A DNA stretch of 64,000 nucleotides from Pseudanabaena minima (GCF_051131155.1 NZ_CP159508.1:2356001-2420000); one strand, 5' to 3'; positions 42,911 to 51,304 are shown, counted from the stretch's first letter. Made by a program: numbers and translations. Notes: generated by a model from the sequence alone, not told the origin.

Positions 42911-43112
42911 GCAGTCTCCTTAAATTACTGTCCTGATTTTTTGGGGATTTTATATATTGCGTTTGGTTATTGTGTTGCTAAAACTGTTACATACAGTAAC
43001 AATTAGCAATTAAAGATTTATACCTACCCACTATTTAATACCAGACAAGCATTGATGTGGTTGATTTTGGGCAATAAATGCAATAATTTTAAATTGATTT
43101 GTTTACATTCCG

Positions 43113-43147
43113 TTACATTTCGTAGTCTTTGTGACTACAAAATGTAA
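43113..43147. promoter_or_regulatory. 15-bp inverted repeat upstream of chlH
   Basis: TTACATTTCGTAGTC and GACTACAAAATGTAA pair with one mismatch around a 5-nt loop. About 200 bp from the chlH start; could be an operator or a stray hairpin. Confidence 0.35.
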
Positions 43148-43197
43148 ATATTTTTTAAATCTCTTTAAAAGACTTGAGTTAAAATCAAATCCATACA

Positions 43198-43277
43198 TAG
43201 CAATCTTGAGTAGTTTGAAAGTGGGTTTACACACTCTCAAACTACTTCAATCTCACAAATGAATTAGGATTGCTATA
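43198..43277. repeat. MITE with IS630-type ends, copy 3
   Basis: Begins TAGCAATCTTGAGTAGTTTG and ends CAAATGAATTAGGATTGCTATA, the complement of the IS630 terminal repeat. The interior (AGTAGTTTGAAAGTG..CACTCTCAAACTACT) is an imperfect hairpin. 80 bp, inserted 36 bp before the first Tic20-like gene. Confidence 0.75.
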
Positions 43278-43313
43278 AATCTAATAACAACACAGAACTT
43301 AAAGGAAATTGTT

Positions 43314-43823
43314 ATGACATGGCAGCAATCTGTAACACCTCTGCACCGCTTTTATAGTTGCTTGCCTTACCTACTGCCCATATCGGCGGGTGTAATCTAT
43401 GGGGCAACATTGTTTCAGCAGTTCCCAATGCTTGTACTTCCCTTTTTCCCGTTTATTTGGCTGTATGGAAATGTTTTAGCATTTCCTCTAGTACCTGTAC
43501 TTGGTTTAACAGGCGAATTTTTCTTGTTTATGGGATTATTCTTTTTGGTGGTTAGAGATATTCGTGTCCCTCATTTTATTCGTTTTAATACAATGCAAGC
43601 TTTACTAATGCAAATTGTATTGTTTATTGCTCAACTTTTCTTTCAAGTTGTCCAACAGTTATCTAGCAACGGATTGCCATCTGTAATCAGTGCAACCATA
43701 GCAAATACTATTTTTATTGGTACAAATCTAATAGCTAGCTACGCCATTTATCAAAGTATCAAAGGTGAATATTCTGACATCCCGACGCTTTCACAAGCTG
43801 CATCATTTCAGTGTGAATCATAA
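43314..43823 (+). CDS. Tic20-like membrane protein, first of a tandem pair
   Basis: 169 residues with four predicted membrane helices. LHRFYSCLPYLLPISAGVIYG, VRDIRVPHFIRFNTMQALLMQI and the C-terminal IKGEYSDIPTLSQAA fit the Tic20/Ycf60 family. In chloroplasts Tic20 is a core of the inner-envelope protein import channel; the cyanobacterial role is unsettled. It is a diverged tandem duplicate of the next gene. Confidence 0.85.
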   Translation: MTWQQSVTPLHRFYSCLPYLLPISAGVIYGATLFQQFPMLVLPFFPFIWLYGNVLAFPLVPVLGLTGEFFLFMGLFFLVVRDIRVPHFIRFNTMQALLMQIVLFIAQLFFQVVQQLSSNGLPSVISATIANTIFIGTNLIASYAIYQSIKGEYSDIPTLSQAASFQCES

Positions 43824-43903
43824 AAACTGTTCTAGGTATAGATCTTATAAAACCTAGTGATATTTAGACAGCTTAAAAACAATTTGAAAATTGATAGATA
43901 CTT

Positions 43904-44404
43904 ATGCCAAGACGTAGTTCAGTTGATAATTTAGATAAATTATATTCAAGTTTACCTTATCTATTGCCAATTACCGCAGTAGTTGGGTTTGGGGCATTTC
44001 TGTTTGTACAATTCCCTCCATTATTTACTGTTTTTTTACCAGTTTTGAAATTAAATCAACTGCTATCTATTTCAATTATTGATTTTATTTCGATCCGCTT
44101 TGTTGCTTGGTTTTGTGTATTTATTTTTGTAGTTAGAAGCTATAAGGTAAATCATTTTACGCGCTTTAATGCCATGCAAGCATTACTCTTAGATATTATT
44201 GTCGCTCTTGTAGGAGCAGTAACTCAGATTTTAGAAGTAATTTTAGGGCAAATATCTTTCTACCCATTCATATTGCAAATTATTGCAAGTGTTACTTTTT
44301 TAGGAATAACGGCAGCTTTTGTATATTCAGTTTTTCAATGCATATGTGGAAAATATGCTGAAATGCCCTTAATTTCTGAGGTTGCTTACTATCAGGTACG
44401 TTAA
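43904..44404 (+). CDS. Tic20-like membrane protein, second of a tandem pair
   Basis: 166 residues, four membrane helices. It repeats the pattern of its neighbour: DKLYSSLPYLLPITAVVGFGA, VRSYKVNHFTRFNAMQALLLDI and CGKYAEMPLISEVAYYQVR. The conserved RFN(A/T)MQALL motif is in both. The gap between the genes is 80 bp. The stop codon is the start of a repeat-rich region. Confidence 0.85.
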   Translation: MPRRSSVDNLDKLYSSLPYLLPITAVVGFGAFLFVQFPPLFTVFLPVLKLNQLLSISIIDFISIRFVAWFCVFIFVVRSYKVNHFTRFNAMQALLLDIIVALVGAVTQILEVILGQISFYPFILQIIASVTFLGITAAFVYSVFQCICGKYAEMPLISEVAYYQVR

Positions 44405-44518
44405 TTAACGTCAGTTCGACGAAGGCAAAAAATGGTAAGAATCGCTAAGCGATTCTTACCATTTTTTGCCATTTGCGGCGTGCTTCGCACGCCGCAAATG
44501 GCTATATCGAACTCATGT
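44405..44518. repeat. Double-hairpin repeat with AACGTCAGTTCGA-type ends
   Basis: Begins near AACGTCAGTTCGAC and ends TCGAACTCATGTT, which are inverted copies of each other. Inside are two adjacent exact hairpins: 44424-44470 (22-bp arms, TAA loop) and 44469-44501 (15-bp arms, TTC loop; same arms as at 17778). The ends also match the right end of family-B copy 1 (20692-20705). Confidence 0.75.
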
Positions 44519-44528
44519 TTAATTAATC

Positions 44529-44583
44529 AAAACTCAAATCAATGAATGCGGCTCTTCGAGCCGCATTCATTGATTTGAGTTTT
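44529..44583. repeat. Long perfect hairpin (26-bp arms, TTC loop)
   Basis: AAAACTCAAATCAATGAATG begins the left arm; the apex is GGCTCTTCGAGCC. Third long hairpin in a row after the Tic20-like genes. Confidence 0.8.
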
Positions 44584-44671
44584 GAAAAGATATATGCACT
44601 TCTCAAGCAAGCGAGGTACAAAGGTTTATTTCTCCGCCTAAATCCGTATTTCATTAGACTGATAAACGCTA

Positions 44672-45766
44672 TATAGCAATCCTAAATGAGTTGTGGAAAA
44701 ATAGAGGAGAAGAAATCAAAGCAAAGACTTGGAAGAATTAACTGAATTTATCGAGAGTAACCCCAAGAGCAAGGAACTCAAAAGAGCAATCGCGGTACAG
44801 ATGGTGCAACAAAATATGACCTATGAGAGCATAGCCAAAATGTTATGTGTATCCACTAGTTTCGTAGGAAAGTGGAAACAGGTATTTGAAAAAGAAGGAG
44901 TTGCGGGTCTAAAGCTCAAGTATCAGGGGTCTCAAGGATATTTAGACGCAGCCCAAAAGCAAGAAATAATTGAGTGTTGCAACAAAAACAATACTGGGAG
45001 TTGCAAGAATTAATGACTGAAATTGAGGATCGCTATCAAGTGGTATTTGCGTCGAAACAAAGTTACTATGAGATTTTTAAAGCAGCAGATATTAGCTGGA
45101 AGAAGACCCAAAAATATAACCCTAAAAAAGACCCAATCCTAGTTCAAAAAAAAAGACGAAATTACGGATTGGTTAAAAGCTCGTCAGGAAAAGATAAGTT
45201 CGGGCGAATTAGTTGTCTTGTTTGCAGATGAATGTCATTTATTATGGGGAGATGTTTGTGGATATGTATGGGGTAAGACTAACGAACGTATAGAAGTACC
45301 CATAGTCAATGAGCGTGAGCGTCAAACTTATTATGGGGCGCTCAATCTTCAGACCCAAGTATGTATGATTCAAGCCTATGAGAAAGGTAACTCTGATTCT
45401 ACGGTTGCCTTTATGCAATATCTAGTCAATATGTATCCTAATAGTCAAATTGTTTTGTTCTGGGATGGGGCAAGCTATCATCGTTCTCAAGAAGTTAAAG
45501 ACTATTTGGCAACAATCAATGACGGTAAAAGCGAATCAGATTGGAAAATTACCTGTATCCGTTTTGCTCCAAACGATCCTACTCAGAATCCAATTGAGGA
45601 TGTGTGGTTGCAAGCAAAGCGTTTTATCCGTCATTACTATCACTTACTAAAGAACTTTGACAATGTGAAAAGGTTATTTGAGTTAGTCACTCATCTTCAA
45701 GTCTTTTGCTTTGAGAAGATTTTTAAATATGGCTTTTTTCCACAAATCATTTAGGATTGCTATATA
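44672..45766 (+). mobile_element. IS630-family insertion sequence with a frameshifted transposase
   Basis: About 1095 bp. Terminal inverted repeats of about 30 bp: left TATAGCAATCCTAAATGAGTTGTGG, right (complement) TATAGCAATCCTAAATGATTTGTGG, preceded by TA dinucleotides as expected for TA-targeting IS630/Tc1 elements. The single transposase gene is in three frames. The same ends occur on MITEs at 10467, 10554 and 43198. It lies between the Tic20-like genes and the convergent prmC. Confidence 0.9.
44729..45754 (+). pseudogene. IS630 transposase in three reading frames
   Basis: Frame 1 (44729-45013, TTG start) encodes the helix-turn-helix part: YESIAKMLCVSTSFVGKWKQVFEKEG. Frame 2 (about 44980-45150) continues KQYWELQELMTEIEDRYQVVF. 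Frame 3 to 45754 carries the DDE core: LFADECHL, FWDGASYHRS and NPIEDVW, all three catalytic residues. The first shift is near 44975-44990; the second is at a run of nine A (45146-45154), where losing one A restores QKKDEITDWL. Slippage could rescue the second shift, but two shifts make activity doubtful. Confidence 0.8.
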
Positions 45767-45782
45767 ACAATTTAGGTGATAC

Positions 45783-46667
45783 TTACTTTTTATTTGCTGA
45801 TACAAAACGTTTGATCGCTGCGTAATCTTGATGTATTTGGATATTGGTATATCTACCATTTATTTGTAATAGAGATCGCACGACTTCTGCTTGTCCCGCC
45901 ATTAGTTCCACAATCCAAAATCCACCTGAAATCAAATATTGTGGTGCATTATTTATGAGTTCTCGAATAGCATCTAGTCCATCATCACCACCATCAAGAG
46001 CTAAGTGTGGTTCATGATTGGTAACTTCTGGCTGTAAATTTACAACTTCGATACTAGGAATATAAGGTGGATTAGAAACTATTCCTGCAAGCTTATTTTC
46101 TAAATTGTGATTAGCTAATGGTTCAAACCAACTGCCATGATGAAATTGAACTTGCTGATGATTTCTATTAGAGTTAGTTTTAGCAATTTCTAAAGCTGCT
46201 TGACTGTAATCAACTGCATGAATTTCTGCTTGGGAAAATTTCTGTGCTAAAGCGATCGCGATCGCACCACTACCAGTACCTAAGTCAACCCAAACACCAT
46301 TTTCATACATAGAATCTTGGCAATTTTCAGCAACAATATCAATAATTAATTCGGTTTCAGGACGAGGAATTAATACATCGGGAGAAACCTTCAAATCTAA
46401 GTCGCGCCATGTGACGGAACCAACAAGATACTGCAAGGGAACGCGATCGCTTAATCTTTTTTGCCAAAGTTGATCGAGTTTAGTTAATATTTCGGGTGTA
46501 ATTTTTTGCGCGATATCTGGCGATCGCAATCTGAGGTCTAATTTATCTAGAGAAGTAAGCCTCAATATGAGCCAATCCAATTCAAAAATTTGTACGTTTT
46601 CTTGTTGAGCCGCTGATAAATTGCAATCATACCATTCCCAAAAATTCATAGTTAATTTATCCTGCAA
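45783..46667 (-). CDS. prmC: Release factor glutamine methyltransferase PrmC (HemK)
   Basis: 294 residues. PrmC N5-methylates the Gln of the GGQ motif in RF1 and RF2. N-terminal helical domain ending RVPLQYLVGSVTWRDLDLKVSPDVLIPRPETELI, SAM motif WVDLGTGSGAIAIALAQ near residue 125 and the catalytic GIVSNPPYIPS near 192. The C-terminal FWIVELMAGQ is normal. The downstream end abuts the IS630 element without damage. Confidence 0.95.
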   Translation of the reverse strand: MQDKLTMNFWEWYDCNLSAAQQENVQIFELDWLILRLTSLDKLDLRLRSPDIAQKITPEILTKLDQLWQKRLSDRVPLQYLVGSVTWRDLDLKVSPDVLIPRPETELIIDIVAENCQDSMYENGVWVDLGTGSGAIAIALAQKFSQAEIHAVDYSQAALEIAKTNSNRNHQQVQFHHGSWFEPLANHNLENKLAGIVSNPPYIPSIEVVNLQPEVTNHEPHLALDGGDDGLDAIRELINNAPQYLISGGFWIVELMAGQAEVVRSLLQINGRYTNIQIHQDYAAIKRFVSANKK

Positions 46668-46672
46668 TTGGC

Positions 46673-46690
46673 AAGGGGCTTAAGCCCCTT
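46673..46690. terminator. Short GC palindrome upstream of prmC
   Basis: AAGGGGC-TTAA-GCCCCTT, within the prmC leader on the minus strand. Confidence 0.5.
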
Positions 46691-46696
46691 TTATAT

Positions 46697-46729
46697 AAAC
46701 AAAAGGCTCGCATTGCGAGCCTTTTGTTT
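46697..46729. terminator. Terminator of the small gene at 46728
   Basis: AAACAAAAGGCTCGC-ATT-GCGAGCCTTTTGTTT, exact 15-bp arms reaching into the stop codon of the 48-residue gene. Confidence 0.88.
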
Positions 46730-46874
46730 ATTTTTTACGTTTATTCATGTCTTCGAGATAAGCCTGTTGGTAATTCAAAAAGCTGTTATGCCATTCTTGA
46801 AAACGGCGATCGCCATCACGCACCAACATTTGACGATACTTTTCCGAAGAAATATATGGTTTTGAAGTTGACAT
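46728..46874 (-). CDS. Small conserved-looking hypothetical protein (48 aa)
   Basis: Minus-strand frame starting ATG at 46872-46874, MSTSKPYISSEKYRQMLVRDG, ending NKRKK. A good ribosome site (AGAGGGG) lies about 8 bp upstream and a strong terminator overlaps the stop, so it looks like a real gene. The protein is hydrophilic, rich in Tyr, Arg and Lys, without membrane segment. Function unknown. Confidence 0.6.
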   Translation of the reverse strand: MSTSKPYISSEKYRQMLVRDGDRRFQEWHNSFLNYQQAYLEDMNKRKK

Positions 46875-46925
46875 AATACATACCCCTCTAAATTGAGCCT
46901 ATTGTAAATGAAAGAGCACTTTTTA

Positions 46926-47037
46926 CCCCCTCTAACTCCCCCTTGAAAGGGGGAGAATTTAGATTTAGGATTCCCCCTTTAAGGAGAAAAATTTAGATTT
47001 ATGCTTCCCCCCTTCCAAGGGGGGACTGAGGGGGGTA
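46926..47037. repeat. C/G-rich dispersed-type repeat
   Basis: Three alternating blocks of CCCCCTT / AAGGGGG separated by two copies of a GAATTTAGATTTAGGATT-like unit. Such CCCCCTTxxAAGGGGG blocks recur in many cyanobacterial genomes. It ends directly at the serA stop and may form a hairpin. Confidence 0.6.
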
Positions 47038-47038
47038 T

Positions 47039-48622
47039 TTACAGCTTCACCACAAAGGCATCAGTAACACCTTGAATATGCACAATTTCATCAAGTAAAC
47101 CGCTAGGCAATGGATCGTCAATATTCAAGACCATGACTGCTTCACCGCGCACCATGCGACGACCAACTTGCATACTAGCAATGTTCACATTGAAATTACC
47201 AAGCAACGAGCCAATTCGACCGATGATCCCTGGCATATCACGATGCAAAGTCAGCAACATATAGTGAGTTGGCGCAACGTTGATCGGAAACTCATTGATG
47301 CTAGTGATCCGAATCTCTGACTTACCAAGTAATGCACCAGTTACCTCTTGCTGACCTTGGCTACCATGAGCAGTCAAGTGAATCGAGCCGCTGTAATCTT
47401 CAACAGAAGGATCGCGTGTTTCAGTAACGTGAATACCTCGTTCCTTCGCTTCAATACTGGCATTCACAAAATTAACTCGTTCGCGCAGAGCAGGAGAGAG
47501 TAAACCTTTAAGCGCAGCTACAACGATTGGCTGACTTTCACTGTTGGCGATTTCACCTTGGAGCTTGACATTGAGAGTATCCACACGACCTCCAGCCAAC
47601 TGACCAACTAAATTGCCCAACATTTCGGCAAGTTGCAGGTAGGGCTTGAGTTTTTGCCATACATCAGGACGCAAGCCAGGGATATTCACCGCCGATCGCG
47701 CAGGTAATCCGAGCAAAACATCACGGATTTGTTCGGCAACATCAACGGCTACATTGGTTTGAGCTTCTTCGGTAGATGCACCAAGGTGAGGAGTCAAAAT
47801 CACATTTGCACCAAGTTCACGCAAACCAGACTCAGCTTCAAGTGGCTCATTTTCAAATACATCAAGAGCAATGCCGCCGACTTTACCACTCTTGATCGCG
47901 TCAGCGATCGCCACTTCATCAATAATTCCGCCTCTAGCGCAGTTGATGATTCTCACGCCATCTTTCATGATCGCAATGCGATCGGCGTTAATTAGATGTT
48001 GAGTATCCTTAGTCTTCGGCAAATGTAGTGTGATGTAATCAGCTTCACGCAACAATATTTCTAGCTCAACTAGATGTACACCGAGTTTCTCAGCACGCTC
48101 TGCGGTCAAGAATGGATCGTAGGCAAGAATCCGCATTCCTAAAGACTTAGCAACGGTGGCAACGTGAGAGCCGATCTTACCTAAACCAAGAATACCAAGG
48201 GTTTTCTTGTAAACTTCAACACCAGTAAAACTCTTGCGATCCCACTTACCACCTTTGAGGGATGCATTAGCAGCAGGGATAAAACGCGATAGTGACATCA
48301 TCATCGCGAGAGTATGTTCTGCTGCCGCGATCGTATTGCCTTCAGGAGAATTAACAACAACAATACCCATGCGGGTAGCTGTTGGCACATCCACATTATC
48401 GACCCCAACACCAGCACGACCGATGATTTTGAGGTTTTTACCAGCTTCAACAGCTTCTTTAGTGAGTTTTGTCCCAGAGCGAATCATGATCGCGTCGTAT
48501 TCAGGCAGAACTTGGATCAGTTCTTCGGGACTAAGGGTGGTTTTTACGTCAACGGTGGCGACTTGAGAAAGGATATCGATACCAACTTGATCGATGGGGT
48601 CAGAAACGAGAACTTTGGGCAT
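47039..48622 (-). CDS. serA: D-3-phosphoglycerate dehydrogenase
   Basis: 527 residues, first enzyme of the phosphorylated serine pathway. N-terminal substrate domain, NAD-binding LGILGLGKIGSHVATVAKSLGM near residue 145, catalytic Arg/Glu/His in INCARGGIIDEVA, DVFENEPLE and LTPHLGASTEEAQ, then the intervening domain and a C-terminal ACT domain (HRDMPGIIGRIGSLLGNFNVNIASM near residue 455), which usually mediates serine control. Full-length type 1 enzyme. Confidence 0.97.
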   Translation of the reverse strand: MPKVLVSDPIDQVGIDILSQVATVDVKTTLSPEELIQVLPEYDAIMIRSGTKLTKEAVEAGKNLKIIGRAGVGVDNVDVPTATRMGIVVVNSPEGNTIAAAEHTLAMMMSLSRFIPAANASLKGGKWDRKSFTGVEVYKKTLGILGLGKIGSHVATVAKSLGMRILAYDPFLTAERAEKLGVHLVELEILLREADYITLHLPKTKDTQHLINADRIAIMKDGVRIINCARGGIIDEVAIADAIKSGKVGGIALDVFENEPLEAESGLRELGANVILTPHLGASTEEAQTNVAVDVAEQIRDVLLGLPARSAVNIPGLRPDVWQKLKPYLQLAEMLGNLVGQLAGGRVDTLNVKLQGEIANSESQPIVVAALKGLLSPALRERVNFVNASIEAKERGIHVTETRDPSVEDYSGSIHLTAHGSQGQQEVTGALLGKSEIRITSINEFPINVAPTHYMLLTLHRDMPGIIGRIGSLLGNFNVNIASMQVGRRMVRGEAVMVLNIDDPLPSGLLDEIVHIQGVTDAFVVKL

Positions 48623-48835
48623 AACGATTAAAAAATGTACCAGTGCCTATAGCGGAAGGTTTGCGGCTACGCTCTAAATCCTAAACGCCCTTGAGTCAAT
48701 GCAAGATAAACGCTAGATATCGCGCAGCTTAGACACACTAAGACGACAATAATTGCTTACATTAATAATATTAAAGCAAAAATGAACGCTCCCACGTTTC
48801 GGTCACTTTGGAGTTGTCATCACTCTATAGCTATT

Positions 48836-48882
48836 ACCCCAAAGAGAGTGGCGGCGCAAAGCGTCGCCACTCTCTTTGGGGT
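48836..48882. terminator. Long hairpin, 22-bp arms with one mismatch
   Basis: ACCCCAAAGAGAGTGGCG outer arm exact, AAA loop, one unpaired position near the apex. Confidence 0.75.
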
Positions 48883-48909
48883 TGGGCTTTGGAAGTAGCT
48901 AGCTCTAGT

Positions 48910-48954
48910 ACAAAAAAGGTGATGAGTCGCTAAGCGACTCATCACCTTTTTTGT
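48910..48954. terminator. Terminator of the CHRD gene
   Basis: 21-bp exact arms with TAA loop, ending 10 bp from the CHRD-protein stop codon. Confidence 0.88.
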
Positions 48955-48963
48955 TTTTTAGTT

Positions 48964-49608
48964 TTATGACTGTACTTTTAAAATACCGCGTAACTCGCCT
49001 GCACGGTTGGATTTGGTATGAAGATCAACGTATAAACCACCACTATTTAGAGCTTGGAGTTGCTCATCTGTAAGTGTATATTCCCCTTTAACATTACCGC
49101 TTATCCCATCTGCATTAACTTGCACCTGCAAAGCATACTGGAAAGGTCCATTTGCCTTAGCGGCTCCTCTATGAATATGTACACCAGATGTAATATTTGG
49201 ATTAGGAGGTACTAAAGGATCAGTAGCATAGTCACGTAAGGGACTGCTCAAACTATAAAAACCACCACGTACAATTAACCGATTGCCGCTTAGAGCTGCT
49301 CCAACTACACCTGATGCGTTAGTTGATACTGGACTTGGATAAATCTCATCACCTGACAAGATTGCTGCAAATCTAGTGAAATTGACACTTTGGCTGATCA
49401 AACTACTTTCGGCAAGGAGTTCAGCTTCGGCTTGCTGTTGATAGATTGTTAAACTGATAGCATTGTCGGCTAGCTGCGAACTAATGGTTGTGGGGGAGAC
49501 ATTATAAGATTGCGCTGGTGAGCTAATATTTATCGCAAGTAAACAGATAGCAATACCAAGAGCTAGGCTATATAAAAACTTCTTATATCTCTTAAAAGCC
49601 TTAATCAT
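48964..49608 (-). CDS. Exported CHRD-domain protein
   Basis: 214 residues. Signal peptide (KFLYSLALGIAICLLAI, cleavage near SSPAQS). The CHRD domain spans about residues 78-212: RFAAILSGDEIYPSPVSTNASG, GVHIHRGAAKANGPF and LYVDLHTKSNRAGELRGIL. The CHRD domain, first described in chordin, is a beta-rich domain of unknown bacterial function, usually extracytoplasmic. Confidence 0.9.
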   Translation of the reverse strand: MIKAFKRYKKFLYSLALGIAICLLAINISSPAQSYNVSPTTISSQLADNAISLTIYQQQAEAELLAESSLISQSVNFTRFAAILSGDEIYPSPVSTNASGVVGAALSGNRLIVRGGFYSLSSPLRDYATDPLVPPNPNITSGVHIHRGAAKANGPFQYALQVQVNADGISGNVKGEYTLTDEQLQALNSGGLYVDLHTKSNRAGELRGILKVQS

Positions 49609-49731
49609 ATTACTTTTACCGATTTAGTTAACTGGTTCATTTTCTCTAGATTTCTCCAGATATATTTTTTTACGCCCAAAATTTGGATTTGGATGTAACC
49701 GCATTAAATTATTTTTTGTTATATATATTTC

Positions 49732-50505
49732 ATGATTCTGCAATACTTACTGATTTTTGGGGCGGCGCTATTGGCAGGTGGGATTAATGGAATTGCAGGG
49801 GGAGGCAGTTTTATTTTGTTTCCTGTGCTCATGTTTGTCGGCATTCCGCCCATAACTGCTAATGCCACCAATGCGATCGCTTTGCTGCCAGGGACATTAG
49901 CCAGTGCAGGAGCCTATCGCCGTGAATTTAAACAAGACAAGCGATCGCTAATTCAAGTATGTATATTGGGGATAATTGGGGGGCTAGCAGGAGCAATTTT
50001 GCTTCTCAGAACGCCATCGGCAACTTTTTTACAAGTTTTGCCTTACTTATTACTGACAGCAACATTAGCTTTTGCCTTTAGCAATAAAATGACGCTATGG
50101 GTTGAGCAGCAGCAATCTCGATTTGCGAAGCTCCGAGAATTGCGAACAGTCTTCATTACAATCTTGCAATTAGTTGTGGCTGTGTATGGAGGTTTTTTTG
50201 GGGGTGGTATGGGGATTTTATTTTTGGCAACTTTTGCGCTGATGGGGATGACCAATATCCATCGCATGAATGCTTATAAGGTCATACTCACCAGTTGTAT
50301 TAATGCAGTAATTGTTATTCCTTTTGTTAATGCGGGAGTTATTCTTTGGCAAGAAGGAGCGATCGCAGCGATCGGTGCTTCTATTGGGGGATATATCAGT
50401 GCTTACTATGTCCAAAAGATTGCCCCCATAGTAGTAAAGCGCTTTGTGATTGGCGTTGGTTCCGCGATGACACTGTACTTTTTTATTAAAAGTTGGTTTG
50501 CCTAA
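49732..50505 (+). CDS. TSUP family (TauE/SafE) membrane permease
   Basis: 257 residues, about eight membrane helices. The two family repeats are visible: GGINGIAGGGSFILFPVLMFVGIPPITANATNAIALLPG near residue 17 and VVAVYGGFFGGGMGILFLATFALMGMTNIHRMNAYK near 150. TSUP proteins move sulphite, sulphonates or other anions; substrate not predictable. Two GC-rich hairpins follow. Confidence 0.92.
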   Translation: MILQYLLIFGAALLAGGINGIAGGGSFILFPVLMFVGIPPITANATNAIALLPGTLASAGAYRREFKQDKRSLIQVCILGIIGGLAGAILLLRTPSATFLQVLPYLLLTATLAFAFSNKMTLWVEQQQSRFAKLRELRTVFITILQLVVAVYGGFFGGGMGILFLATFALMGMTNIHRMNAYKVILTSCINAVIVIPFVNAGVILWQEGAIAAIGASIGGYISAYYVQKIAPIVVKRFVIGVGSAMTLYFFIKSWFA

Positions 50506-50514
50506 AAACAATAG

Positions 50515-50535
50515 AGGCGGCGCTTTGCGCCGCCT
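50515..50535. terminator. Short hairpin after the TSUP gene
   Basis: AGGCGGCGC-TTT-GCGCCGCCT, 10 bp after the stop. Confidence 0.8.
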
Positions 50536-50537
50536 TC

Positions 50538-50582
50538 AAAACCGATAAGGGGCGGTGCAAAGCGCCGCCCCTTATCGGTTTT
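50538..50582. terminator. Terminator of the TetR gene
   Basis: 21-bp arms (one G.T/C mismatch near the AAA loop), overlapping the TetR stop codon at 50581. Confidence 0.85.
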
Positions 50583-51135
50583 AAGTAATACCTTGACAGA
50601 GTTGATTTGGTAGTAGCTGAAGAACACGTCGAAATAGTGCAATATCTTTCAAGCTATGGGACAAAATCAAAGCACCCTGAATCATAATCATGGCATCTTC
50701 ACCACGCTCCTTTGCCAATTTCTCATCCAACCCTGCGGTGACTAGAACCTTCGCGATCGCCTCTATCCATTGCGAAAAAGCACCACTAATCTGCGCATGA
50801 AATAGGTCATCACTCGACTGCTCCATCAGTAAAACTGCCCATAGGCAAGAAGTTTGTCCCTCATTAAAAAACTTACTCACCTCCTCACACATAACCTGAA
50901 ATTTAGCGATCGCTGGTTCTGGGCGATCGAGAATTTCTAAGATGTTCGTCTCTAGCCAATTGTTGACATGAGTTAGAGCCGTCTCCGCCATTTCTGCCTT
51001 GCCTCTAGGAAAATGATGATAGAGACTCGCTTTCCCCAAGCCCGTCTCTTGAGAAATTTTGGAAAGAGTTACCCCCTCATAACCAAACTGGCGAAACAGC
51101 TTAATTAAAGTTGGTACATGGGTTTGTTTAGACAT
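50581..51135 (-). CDS. TetR/AcrR family repressor
   Basis: 184 residues. N-terminal helix-turn-helix LFRQFGYEGVTLSKISQETGLGKASLYHHFPRGKAEM; the C-terminal domain is of the TetR_C_33/YcdC-like kind with a Cys in TSCLWAVLLM. It is divergent from a five-gene set and separated from it by two near-identical palindromic sites, the probable operators. It likely represses that set and itself until an inducer binds; inducer unknown. Confidence 0.93.
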   Translation of the reverse strand: MSKQTHVPTLIKLFRQFGYEGVTLSKISQETGLGKASLYHHFPRGKAEMAETALTHVNNWLETNILEILDRPEPAIAKFQVMCEEVSKFFNEGQTSCLWAVLLMEQSSDDLFHAQISGAFSQWIEAIAKVLVTAGLDEKLAKERGEDAMIMIQGALILSHSLKDIALFRRVLQLLPNQLCQGIT

Positions 51136-51146
51136 AGATTTCTTGT

Positions 51147-51183
51147 AAGAGAAGTGGTAGCGAAAAGCGCTACCACTTCTCTT
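51147..51183. repeat. Hairpin just upstream of the TetR gene
   Basis: AAGAGAAGTGGTAGCG and its complement around AAAAG, 12 bp from the TetR start. It lies in the 5' leader of the repressor mRNA rather than at a gene end. Confidence 0.75.
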
Positions 51184-51215
51184 TGTGATTTAACAATATT
51201 TACCTATTGACATTA

Positions 51216-51258
51216 TACCGAACGAACAGTACAGTATCAACATACCGAACGAACGGTA
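51216..51258. promoter_or_regulatory. Two tandem TetR operator candidates
   Basis: TACCGAACGAACAGTA (51216-51231) and TACCGAACGAACGGTA (51243-51258) are near-identical 16-mers 27 bp apart. The second is a palindrome with TACCG/CGGTA arms; the first has one change. They lie between the divergent TetR and GST genes. Confidence 0.75.
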
Positions 51259-51304
51259 CAAAAAATCAAATTTTAACTTTCTCCACCGAGCAATTGGCAA
51301 AGTA

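Larger units (their letters stand above)
42911..43313. other. Divergent regulatory region between chlH and Tic20-like genes
   Basis: 403 bp with no gene. Contains a repeated TTACAT/GTTACATxxxGTTACA theme, an imperfect hairpin at 43113-43147 and a MITE at 43198-43277. Promoters for chlH and the first Tic20-like gene must lie here. Confidence 0.5.
48623..48963. other. Intergenic region with two hairpins
   Basis: 341 bp. The first 210 bp hold only the presumed serA promoter, with no clear motif. Two long hairpins fill the rest (48836-48882 and 48910-48954). Confidence 0.6.

Noticed and set aside
46926..47037. CCCCCTT/AAGGGGG blocks considered as a novel element
   Set aside because: Blocks of this kind are widespread in cyanobacterial genomes, so I list them only as a repeat.
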